35,613 nucleotides of DNA from an uncultured Polaribacter sp. (GTDB lineage Bacteria > Bacteroidota > Bacteroidia > Flavobacteriales > Flavobacteriaceae). The number at the start of each line of letters is the position of its first letter. The first letter of the stretch is position 1. A program made the translations under genes and the position numbers. Shown piece by piece: positions 1 through 7,835 of the stretch. The stretch lies in the NCBI GenBank assembly GCA_937936695.1, contig CALHCK010000129.1, positions 1 through 35,613 on the forward strand, given 5' to 3'. A model generated the notes under the pieces. That model did not search any database. It was not told the DNA's origin and saw nothing but the letters and a program-made list of their open reading frames with translations.

Positions 1-594
1 TTTATAACACCAGAAAATTATACATGGAATTTTAAACCCATTCCTTTTTTTACATTATTAGCCGTTTCTTTAATTCTATTACCTTTTCAAACTAGTTTTG
101 AAGAATTATTGTTTAGAGGATATTTTATGCAGGGTATTGGTATTTTATCAAAAAATAGATGGTTACCATTATTTATTACCTCTGTTGTTTTTGGACTTTT
201 ACACGGAGCCAATCCTGAGATTGAAAAACTAGGGTATATTGCAATGGTTTTTTACATAGGTACAGGTTTCTTTTATGGTATTACCACTTTAATGGATGAA
301 GGTACCGAGTTGTCTTTAGGAATGCATGCAGCCAATAATATTGTAGCCGCTTTTTTTGTAACTACAGATTGGACAGTTTTTCAGACAGAGGCATTATTTA
401 TTGATACTTCAGAGCCTTCTGTTGGATGGGAAATGTTTTTTCCTGTTTTAGTAGTGTATCCATTATTACTATTTGTTTTTTCAAAAAAATATGGATGGAC
501 TAATTGGCAAGAAAAGTTAACAGGACTAATAACAAATCCTAAAGAACAATTACACACTACAGAAAGTATAATTGATAGTCTTGGAAAGGATTAA
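1..594 (+). CDS. CPBP-family intramembrane metalloprotease, 3' part
   Basis: The reading frame is open from base 1, so the gene starts upstream of the window. CPBP (Abi/CAAX-protease-like) proteins are integral membrane metalloproteases. All three family motifs are visible: FEELLFRG (the EExxxR motif, about bases 100-120), FGLLH (FxxxH) and GMHAANN (HxxxN). Hydrophobic stretches flank them, including a segment with FFPVLVVYPLLLFVF near the C-terminus. An internal TTG at 109 gives an apparent start inside the EExxxR motif, so it cannot be the true start. The 3' end overlaps the start of menE by 14 to 23 bases, so the two are probably translated as a pair. The substrate is unknown; family members range from prenyl-protein processing to bacteriocin immunity. 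Confidence 0.9.
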   Translation, partial: FITPENYTWNFKPIPFFTLLAVSLILLPFQTSFEELLFRGYFMQGIGILSKNRWLPLFITSVVFGLLHGANPEIEKLGYIAMVFYIGTGFFYGITTLMDEGTELSLGMHAANNIVAAFFVTTDWTVFQTEALFIDTSEPSVGWEMFFPVLVVYPLLLFVFSKKYGWTNWQEKLTGLITNPKEQLHTTESIIDSLGKD

Positions 595-1666
595 GCTACA
601 TAAAGATTTTAGATTAAACGGAGTTGCTTATTCTTCTATTAAAAATATACTGTCTCCTAAACAAGACATGCCAATAGAAGTATATGAGTTTTTAGAAGAT
701 TGGTTTTCTAGAGAATATTTTATTAACGTAAATACATCTGGCTCTACAGGAAAACCTAAAACAATTAAATTACAAAAGCAGCACATGATAAACTCTGCTT
801 TAGCAACAGGTAAGTATTTTAATTTAGCTGCAAATACAAGTGCGTTGTTATGTTTACCTGTTACTTATATTGCTGGAAAAATGATGCTTGTAAGAGCTTT
901 AGTTTTAGGCTGGCATATAGATGTAAGACAACCAAATTCAACACCTCTTAGTACTACAGAAAAGCAGTATGATTTTGCTGCAATGATACCGTTACAGATA
1001 GAAAACTCTTTATCTAAAATACATTTAATTAAAAAAGTGATTGTTGGAGGTGGGGTAGTTTCTAAAAAACTACATACAAAATTACAGGGTATAAAAAGTC
1101 TTGTTTTTGCAACTTATGGCATGACAGAAACCATTACTCATATTGCCGTTAAACAATTAAATAAAATAAGTTATACGCCTAATTTTTATAATATTTTACC
1201 TAATGTAATCGTTTTTAAAGATGATAGAGGCTGTTTAGTGATAAAAGCAAATAAAGTATCTAACGATGCTATTTTTACAAATGATGTTGTAAGATTAATT
1301 TCTGATACAGAATTTGAATGGCTAGGTCGTTTTGATAATGTAATTAACTCTGGAGGAGTAAAATTACACCCAGAAAAAATAGAAGCAAAATTAGTAACTG
1401 TTATAAAGCAGCGTTTTTTTGTAGCTGGTATTGCTGATGAAAAATTAGGGGAACGTTTAATACTATTAGTTGAGCTAAAAGAAGAAGTAAATACTGTTGC
1501 CTTAAAAAATGAAATAGATAGGAGTGTAAAAAGATTACAATTACTTTCTAAGTTTGAAATACCTAAAGAAATTTATTTTTTAAAAGAATTTACAGAAACG
1601 GAAACAGGTAAAATACAACGTAGAGAAACTTTAAAAAAAATAAAGAACTCAATTAATAAAGGCTAG
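572..1666 (+). CDS. menE: o-succinylbenzoate-CoA ligase (MenE-like AMP-binding enzyme)
   Basis: ANL-superfamily adenylating enzyme that activates o-succinylbenzoate with ATP and CoA in menaquinone synthesis, in the cytoplasm. The phosphate loop TSGSTGKPK lies at residues 55-63, the adenylate motif is ATYGMTETITH, the hinge region is GRFDNVINSGGVKLHPEKIE, and the C-terminal lysine motif is ETETGKIQRR. At about 364 residues it is short for the superfamily, as flavobacterial MenE proteins are. No ATG is available at the N-terminus. TTG at 572 and TTG at 581 both give the expected distance to the FRLNG segment and cannot be separated. It overlaps the upstream protease gene, and its 3' end overlaps the convergent E1 gene by 14 bases. 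No other men genes are in the window. Confidence 0.9.
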   Translation: MIVLERIKLHKDFRLNGVAYSSIKNILSPKQDMPIEVYEFLEDWFSREYFINVNTSGSTGKPKTIKLQKQHMINSALATGKYFNLAANTSALLCLPVTYIAGKMMLVRALVLGWHIDVRQPNSTPLSTTEKQYDFAAMIPLQIENSLSKIHLIKKVIVGGGVVSKKLHTKLQGIKSLVFATYGMTETITHIAVKQLNKISYTPNFYNILPNVIVFKDDRGCLVIKANKVSNDAIFTNDVVRLISDTEFEWLGRFDNVINSGGVKLHPEKIEAKLVTVIKQRFFVAGIADEKLGERLILLVELKEEVNTVALKNEIDRSVKRLQLLSKFEIPKEIYFLKEFTETETGKIQRRETLKKIKNSINKG

Positions 1667-4106
1667 TATATTTATTAGGGTTGTATTCAGACATAATTTC
1701 ATATACTTTTTCAAAAATGTCTTCTGTAGATGGTTTCGAAAAATAGTCTCCATCTGTACCGTAAGCTGTTCTGTGCTGTTTAGCAGTTAATGTTGCTGGT
1801 TTACTATCTAAATACATGTAACCATCTTGCTTTTCTATAATTTCTTGCAAAATGTAAGCAGAAGCACCACCAGGAACGTCTTCGTCAACAATTAAGAGTT
1901 TATTAGTTTTGGCTAAACTTTTTACACAATCTTGATTTAAATCAAAAGGAAGTAAACTTTGTATATCTATAATTTCTATATCTATACCTACTTGTAATAA
2001 TTCTTTTGCAGCTTCTTGAACCAATCTTAAAGTAGATCCATAAGAAACAACTGTCATGTCTGTACCTTCTTTAACTGTTTCAACAACACCAATAGGTGTT
2101 TTAAACTCACCAAGATTAACAGGTAGTTCTTCTTTTAATCTATAACCATTTAAACATTCAATAACTATTGCTGGGTCATCACCTTCTAAAAGAGTATTGT
2201 AAAAACCTGCCGCTTTAGTCATGTTTCTAGGAACTAAAACATAGATACCTCTAACGTTATTAATAATACCAGACATTGGAGAACCAGCATGCCAAATACC
2301 CTCTAATCTATGACCACGTGTTCTAATGATTAAAGGTGCTTTTTGTTTACCAAAAGTTCTGTAATGTAATGTAGCTAAATCATCACTAAGAATCTGTAGA
2401 GCATACAACATGTAGTCTAAATATTGTATTTCGGCAATAGGTCTTAAACCTCTTAAAGCAAGCCCAATACCCTGACCGATAATAGAAGCCTCTCTTATAC
2501 CTGTATCAGCAACTCTAATAGCTCCGTATTTTTCTTGTAATCCTTCTAAACCTTGATTTACATCGCCAATATACCCTGCATCTTCACCAAAAATTAATAC
2601 TTCTGGATGCTTTTTTAGTAAAGCATCAAAATTATCACGCATAATAATTCTGGCATCAACTACTACTTTGTTTTTAGAATAAGTAGGTAATTTATCAGTA
2701 ACATTAAGTGCACTATAATCAGATTCACTATTTATTAATGTAGAATACTCTTTATGAGCAACAGAAAAGAAATTTTTAATAAAATTCTGTAATACTGCTT
2801 TTTCAGGAAATTTTTCGTCTTTTATAAAACGCAAACATTTTCTGGCTGTAGATAAAACATCTTTTTTACTAGGTTCTATAATCGTATTTAAATCAGAAAC
2901 ATATTTTTTAATAAAACTACCGTTTTTACTTTTTTCGGCAACTTTAATTAATATGTTAGAAACAGCGTTTACCTGATTTTTAAGTTCGTTTATATAGGCA
3001 TTCCACGCATTTCTTTTGGCGTTAAGAACTTCTTTTTTTATTGATTTATCTAAAATAATAAGTTCTTCTTCAGAATTTATAAAACGTAAAATTTCACCAG
3101 ATTCAGTTTCTAATTCAAAATCTAAAATCCAATTTCTCATTTTAACAAGACAATCATGTTCTTGCTCCCATTTTAGTCTTTCTTTAGATTTGTATCTTTC
3201 ATGAGAACCAGAGGTAGAGTGTCCTTGAGGCTGTGTTAATTCTTTTACGTGAATTAAAACAGGTGTGTGGTTTTCTCTAGCTATTTTGCCTGCTTGGTTG
3301 TAAATATCTACTAGTTTTACGTAATCCCAACCATTAACAACAAAAATTTCTAAACCATCTTTATTATCTTCTCGCTGAAAACCTTTTAAAACTTCAGAAA
3401 TACTCTCTTTAGTGGTTTGGTGTTTAGCATGTACAGAAATTCCATATTCATCGTCCCAAATACTAGTAACCATAGGTACTTGTAAAACACCTGCTGCATT
3501 AATAGTTTCAAAAAACACACCTTCGCTAGTACTTGCGTTACCAATGGTACCCCAAGCAACTTCGTTACCATTAATAGAAAAGTTAGTTTTGTGTTTTACT
3601 CCTTTTTCGTTTCTATATATTTTAGAAGCTTCTGCCAAACCTAACAAACGTGGCATTTGAGCAGCGGTAGGAGAAATATCTGAACTAGAATTATATTGTT
3701 TTGTTAGATCTTTCCAGGTACCATCATTATTTAAACTATGCGTTGTAAAATGACCTCCCATTTGCCTACCGGCAGACATTGGTTCTGCATTAATATCTGT
3801 ATGTGCATACAAAGCAGCAAAAAAGCGTTGAGGAGTTAACTCTCCAATAGCCATCATAAAAGTTTGGTCTCTGTAGTAACCAGATCTAAAATCGCCTTTT
3901 TTAAAAGCTTTAGCCATTGCTAATTGAGGCACTTCTTTACCATCACCAAAAATACCAAACTTAGCTTTTCCTGTTAAAACTTCTCTACGTCCTAACAAAC
4001 TACACTCTCTACTCATTTTTGCAAACTTGTAATCATTTAAAACTTCTGTTTTAAAATCTTCAAAAGAAAGTTTTTGTTTGTTTTCTGCAGATATTTCTTG
4101 AAGCAT
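1653..4106 (-). CDS. 2-oxoacid dehydrogenase E1, fused alpha and beta subunits
   Basis: Thiamine-diphosphate-dependent E1 with both subunits in one chain (817 residues), of the type annotated in Flavobacteriia as branched-chain 2-oxoacid dehydrogenase E1. It would decarboxylate a 2-oxoacid and pass the acyl group to a lipoyl E2. The alpha part (about residues 1-370) has SAGRQMGGH and the cofactor segment GTIGNASTSEG followed by DDEYGISVH. A poorly conserved linker of about 100 residues follows. The beta part (about 480-817) has FGEDAGYIGDVNQGLEGL, DTGIREASIIGQG and the C-terminal transketolase domain with IVDEDVPGGAS. The ATG at 4106 is preferred over one at 4166, because a TATATTTG promoter element lies at 4128-4135, between the two. 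No E2 or E3 gene is nearby. The substrate (branched-chain or pyruvate) is inferred. Confidence 0.9.
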   Translation of the reverse strand: MLQEISAENKQKLSFEDFKTEVLNDYKFAKMSRECSLLGRREVLTGKAKFGIFGDGKEVPQLAMAKAFKKGDFRSGYYRDQTFMMAIGELTPQRFFAALYAHTDINAEPMSAGRQMGGHFTTHSLNNDGTWKDLTKQYNSSSDISPTAAQMPRLLGLAEASKIYRNEKGVKHKTNFSINGNEVAWGTIGNASTSEGVFFETINAAGVLQVPMVTSIWDDEYGISVHAKHQTTKESISEVLKGFQREDNKDGLEIFVVNGWDYVKLVDIYNQAGKIARENHTPVLIHVKELTQPQGHSTSGSHERYKSKERLKWEQEHDCLVKMRNWILDFELETESGEILRFINSEEELIILDKSIKKEVLNAKRNAWNAYINELKNQVNAVSNILIKVAEKSKNGSFIKKYVSDLNTIIEPSKKDVLSTARKCLRFIKDEKFPEKAVLQNFIKNFFSVAHKEYSTLINSESDYSALNVTDKLPTYSKNKVVVDARIIMRDNFDALLKKHPEVLIFGEDAGYIGDVNQGLEGLQEKYGAIRVADTGIREASIIGQGIGLALRGLRPIAEIQYLDYMLYALQILSDDLATLHYRTFGKQKAPLIIRTRGHRLEGIWHAGSPMSGIINNVRGIYVLVPRNMTKAAGFYNTLLEGDDPAIVIECLNGYRLKEELPVNLGEFKTPIGVVETVKEGTDMTVVSYGSTLRLVQEAAKELLQVGIDIEIIDIQSLLPFDLNQDCVKSLAKTNKLLIVDEDVPGGASAYILQEIIEKQDGYMYLDSKPATLTAKQHRTAYGTDGDYFSKPSTEDIFEKVYEIMSEYNPNKYTSLY

Positions 4107-4127
4107 TTTTGGGAATTTATGGTTTTG

Positions 4128-4135
4128 CAAATATA
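4128..4135 (-). promoter_or_regulatory. -7 promoter element (TAnnTTTG) of the E1 gene
   Basis: On the minus strand the sequence reads TATATTTG, a perfect match to the Bacteroidota -7 consensus. It lies about 20 bases upstream of the chosen ATG at 4106, which gives a short leader. A clean -33 TTG at the usual spacing is not seen. Confidence 0.5.
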
Positions 4136-4207
4136 GCCTTTTTAACCGATATGTAAAAACAAGCAATTTAACACTAGTTTTATGGTAAATTATTTACACA
4201 TTAAAAT

Positions 4208-7018
4208 TTATAAAAAACCACGTTTAAAAAAATTAATAATAGAACTAAAATTACCTTTAAAGGTAAAACGTATTTTTTCGTCATATGATTTTTGTGCTAT
4301 TTCCCAACCATTATTAGAATAAAGAGGAAAGTAAATTTCAAAAATTTGATGAACAAAATTAAAGCGTATTCCGTTTTCGTAAGCAAAAAAGACAGAAGCA
4401 TTTCTGTTTTTTACAAAAGCCACATCGTTGTAAAGTTCAAACCATCTCCATAACCCAATACTTGAGTTTCCTGCTACTAAAAATTGATTAGCAAACCTAA
4501 CAGGTAGTACCGATTTAAAAGCTCCTTCGGTAATTATAAATTGCTGACTAAAAATACCGCTTTCTTCAGATCGTCCTAAATATCCTAATTCAAATAAATA
4601 ATCATTAGAGCGGTCTAAACCAAAACTAAAATCGTCTCCTCTTGTGTTGTTTCTTAAAAAAGTACCTGCATAAAGTCTAAAATCTAATTGTGTGTCAGAG
4701 CTAGATAAAGACCTATAACGAAGGTCTAAAGCAGCTTTAGAAAAGTTTTTTGCAAATTCTGTACTAAAGTTGTATCTAAATTCTTTTATAATATTAGGGT
4801 TAACATAGTTGTATCTAATACTTAAAACAGAGTAATTATCTTTTTCAGATTTCACTTCTCCTAAAGGAACATCTTTATCTATATGTACTAATTTAGCACT
4901 TAAAGACTCTGATGTAGCATCTCTTAATGATTTTCTTTTAAAATTGATACTAGCAAAAGGTATTAAGGATTTAAAAGATAGGTTTGGAGCAAAGTCTGAT
5001 GTACCACCAGCAATACCATATGTGGTATTGTGAATTCTTGTTTTCTCGAAGAATTGACGATAACGGACAGAGAAATTACCAACTAAAGACCTACTTTTTG
5101 TAGCGTAATATGGAGATATTTTAAATTCTAAATTTCTTTTAATTACGGGTTTATTATGTAGTTTAACACCAAGAATTAAACCATTGTAAAAGTTATAGTT
5201 AAAGTCTGGTTGATAAAATAGTTGGTTGTAATTAGGGTCGCTAATATCTTCGTAAAAACATAATTTTACAGGTTTATTAAAAATTTTTCTATTAACTTTT
5301 TCCCAGTTGTCTAATGTATTTAATTCTGGGTATAAGTTTTCGTAATTTAAAACAAACGTATCAAAAGCACCTTTTTCAAATTTTACAACTTTTGTAGTAT
5401 CAACATTTGTAATCCATTTTTTTAAGACAATGTTTTTATCTTTAATACCATAAATAGCAACAGGAGATGTAATGTTTCTTTTGTTTTTTATAGTTACAGC
5501 CAAACTATCTTTTTCTTTTTTAATAGAGGTAATAGTATGATCTATTTTTTTGTTAGTTTTTATAAATTCATTAAAAAACCAATCTAAATTTTTGGGTGAT
5601 TTACCAGTAAGTAATTTTTTAAAGTCTTTACTAGAAACAATTTTTAATTGATTTTTTTGATAAAATTCCTGAATTGTTTCATTCAAGACGCTATCACCAA
5701 TATAACCTTTTAAGTATCTAAAACCCAAACCAGCTTTGTATTTATTTACAATTTTTCTATTAAAATTAGAAAGGGAGTCAGAAGGTGTTTTTAGAGCTTG
5801 GTCTAAAAACTTACGTGCTGTAAACTGATAAAAGAAAGGGTACTTGTCATTAAATTGTAGTTTTGTAGCATTAAAACTTTTTAAAAACCAAAGATTAGAA
5901 ATGTTACCTAGTAATTTAACCTCAGGATAAAATTTTTCTACATATTCTATCATCAAATAATTCTGAATTCCGTCTATTAACCAATAATCTTTTCTTTTAT
6001 TTAATAATAATGTGTTTTCTATGTATCTTTTGGTAAGCGCTTTAAACATGGTAATATCCCATTCAAAAGTATTAGAAAAAGGACTTAAAAATTTAGGTAG
6101 TTGATTCAATCCATAAATAGGACTTTTTCTTTGAGAGGCTTTGTCTATGTATATTTCTACATGAGGATATTTACCTAAATATTCTTGTAGAAAAAGTAGT
6201 TCTCTGTTTAAGATATTGGTAGTTAAATTAAAATTGAGTTTTTTAGAGAAAATATCTGTATGTATTGTTACTGTTTTGGTGGTGTATGTTTTTATTTGAG
6301 GCTCTTTATTAATACCTAAAATAACATCCGTTTTACTTTTACCTACTAAATAATAGTTTTTAAAATCCTCTTTTTGGTTTTCGTAACGGTATAAGTTAGT
6401 TTCTAATACGTATTCTTTAGGAATGTTTATTTCTATATTAAAGTCAGTTGCGGCTTCATATAAATCATCTAAATTTAAATTACTCATTAGTTGCCAACCT
6501 TTGTTACAAATAGCAGGAGTTAAATACCAATTTCTTAAATGATATCCTTTTTTTGTTTTACCATAGTTTGTAAAACGAGCATTAGGAATTTTTAAAGTAT
6601 AGGTGGCAGAAATTGTAACTTTAGTATTTGGTTTTAACGGTGTTTTTAAATCAATCTCTATAATGTCTGAATGATTTTCAACTTCCTTATAAAGTGCATT
6701 TTCAAAATTTACAGAGAGATTGTGTATTTTAGAATAGCCTAAATCTTTTTCTTTAGCAAAATAAAGATCTTTTCTGTAGTTTTCTATAAATCGTTTAGAA
6801 AGTGGTGTTTTTCTGTCTCTGTAAGCATTTGCCCAGTTATGAAGATATATTTTATTTAAAATACTATCAGAAGTATTATAAAAAATAAGCTCTTGCTGAA
6901 TGTTAATTTCATCTTTTTCTGCGTGTAAGTTAGCAGTTATTTTTGTTGCATTTTGTTGCCCAAATAAAAAGGGAGATACAAGAAAAAAAACAATAAATAG
7001 GTGTAAAAATTTATTCAA
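4208..7018 (-). CDS. M1-peptidase-like secreted protein without a zinc site, with a C-terminal barrel
   Basis: A 936-residue protein starting with a signal peptide (residues 1-21, hydrophobic core LFIVFFLVSPFLFG). Residues about 25-500 follow the layout of M1 aminopeptidases: a beta-rich N-domain, GLNQLP at 303-308 where GxMEN is expected, and YWLIDGIQNYL at 345-355 where active enzymes have WLDEG. The zinc motif HExxH is absent; there is no HE dipeptide in the protein, and the matching segment reads FEWDITMFKALTKRY. The glutamate of the DEG motif is also lost. Residues about 600-936 alternate polar and aromatic residues in strand-like stretches typical of an outer-membrane barrel. It is probably an anchored, non-catalytic scaffold or binding protein. 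Homologs are often labelled metalloprotease, and activity is not supported here. Confidence 0.75.
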   Translation of the reverse strand: MNKFLHLFIVFFLVSPFLFGQQNATKITANLHAEKDEINIQQELIFYNTSDSILNKIYLHNWANAYRDRKTPLSKRFIENYRKDLYFAKEKDLGYSKIHNLSVNFENALYKEVENHSDIIEIDLKTPLKPNTKVTISATYTLKIPNARFTNYGKTKKGYHLRNWYLTPAICNKGWQLMSNLNLDDLYEAATDFNIEINIPKEYVLETNLYRYENQKEDFKNYYLVGKSKTDVILGINKEPQIKTYTTKTVTIHTDIFSKKLNFNLTTNILNRELLFLQEYLGKYPHVEIYIDKASQRKSPIYGLNQLPKFLSPFSNTFEWDITMFKALTKRYIENTLLLNKRKDYWLIDGIQNYLMIEYVEKFYPEVKLLGNISNLWFLKSFNATKLQFNDKYPFFYQFTARKFLDQALKTPSDSLSNFNRKIVNKYKAGLGFRYLKGYIGDSVLNETIQEFYQKNQLKIVSSKDFKKLLTGKSPKNLDWFFNEFIKTNKKIDHTITSIKKEKDSLAVTIKNKRNITSPVAIYGIKDKNIVLKKWITNVDTTKVVKFEKGAFDTFVLNYENLYPELNTLDNWEKVNRKIFNKPVKLCFYEDISDPNYNQLFYQPDFNYNFYNGLILGVKLHNKPVIKRNLEFKISPYYATKSRSLVGNFSVRYRQFFEKTRIHNTTYGIAGGTSDFAPNLSFKSLIPFASINFKRKSLRDATSESLSAKLVHIDKDVPLGEVKSEKDNYSVLSIRYNYVNPNIIKEFRYNFSTEFAKNFSKAALDLRYRSLSSSDTQLDFRLYAGTFLRNNTRGDDFSFGLDRSNDYLFELGYLGRSEESGIFSQQFIITEGAFKSVLPVRFANQFLVAGNSSIGLWRWFELYNDVAFVKNRNASVFFAYENGIRFNFVHQIFEIYFPLYSNNGWEIAQKSYDEKIRFTFKGNFSSIINFFKRGFL

Positions 7019-7053
7019 TTATAGATGAAATATTTTCGAGTAAGTTAGTAAAT

Positions 7054-7091
7054 AAAAAAAAGCATAAAGCAATTTAGTGCTTTATGCTTTT
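7054..7091 (-). terminator. Intrinsic terminator after the LOG-family gene
   Basis: Perfect 14-bp inverted repeat (7058-7071 with 7078-7091) around a six-base loop. On the minus strand it is followed by a run of eight T (plus-strand A at 7054-7061). It lies just beyond the stop of the LOG gene and separates it from the M1-like gene downstream. Confidence 0.85.
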
Positions 7092-7096
7092 AAATG

Positions 7097-7804
7097 TTAA
7101 AAGTTAGGTTTTAACTTATATTTAGCGTAAAACTTGTTAAAATGATCTACTGCTTCTTCTGCAGTATCAACCACTCTAAATAAGTTTAAATCTTCTTTAC
7201 TAATATTACCTTCCTCTAAAAGCGTGTTTTTTATCCAGTCTAATAAACCAGCCCAAAACTTTTTACCAACCAAAACAATAGGAAAACGACCTATTTTATT
7301 TGTCTGTATCAATGTAATTGCTTCAAATAGCTCATCCATGGTACCAAATCCCCCTGGCATCACTACAAAACCTTGAGAGTATTTTACAAACATTACTTTT
7401 CTAACAAAAAAGTAATCAAAGTCTAAGCTTTTTCCAGGATCTATCCATGGGTTATCATGCTGTTCAAAAGGTAAATCTATATTTAATCCTACAGAAGTTC
7501 CTTTTCCTCGGTTGGCACCTTTGTTACCTGCTTCCATAATACCAGGTCCACCACCAGTAATTACACCAAAACCACTTTGAGTTAATTTATAAGCAACTTC
7601 TTCTGCTAATTTATAATACGGGTGTTCTGGTTTTGTTCTTGCAGAACCAAATATAGAAACACAAGGCCCTATTTTACTTAATTTTTCATATCCTTCTACA
7701 AACTCAGCCATTATTTTAAATATTGCCCAAGAATCATTTGTTTTAACTTCGTTCCAAGTTTTTGTTTGTAGTTTTTCTTTTATTTTTCTATCATCGTTCG
7801 TCAT
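7097..7804 (-). CDS. LOG-family (TIGR00730) Rossmann-fold protein
   Basis: Member of the LOG family, whose characterised members hydrolyse nucleoside 5'-monophosphates such as cytokinin ribotides to free base and ribose phosphate. The two family motifs are present: GGGPGIMEAGNKGA at residues 84-97 and PGGFGTMDELFE at 150-161. The N-terminal 40 residues are polar and the C-terminus is lysine-rich. It starts 31 bases after the uvrA stop on the same strand and is followed by a terminator, so it is probably the second gene of a uvrA operon. The true substrate in this organism is unknown; older annotations as a lysine decarboxylase are not supported. Confidence 0.9.
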   Translation of the reverse strand: MTNDDRKIKEKLQTKTWNEVKTNDSWAIFKIMAEFVEGYEKLSKIGPCVSIFGSARTKPEHPYYKLAEEVAYKLTQSGFGVITGGGPGIMEAGNKGANRGKGTSVGLNIDLPFEQHDNPWIDPGKSLDFDYFFVRKVMFVKYSQGFVVMPGGFGTMDELFEAITLIQTNKIGRFPIVLVGKKFWAGLLDWIKNTLLEEGNISKEDLNLFRVVDTAEEAVDHFNKFYAKYKLKPNF

Positions 7805-7835
7805 GCTATATATTTTTTAATTTTATTAGATACAT

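Noticed and set aside
109..111. TTG at 109 as the start of the membrane protease
   Set aside because: It falls inside the EExxxR motif, and the frame is open to the window edge, so the gene is cut by the window.
4107..4166. N-terminal extension of the E1 protein from an ATG at 4166
   Set aside because: The extra 20 residues are not like the family N-terminus and would span the TATATTTG promoter element.
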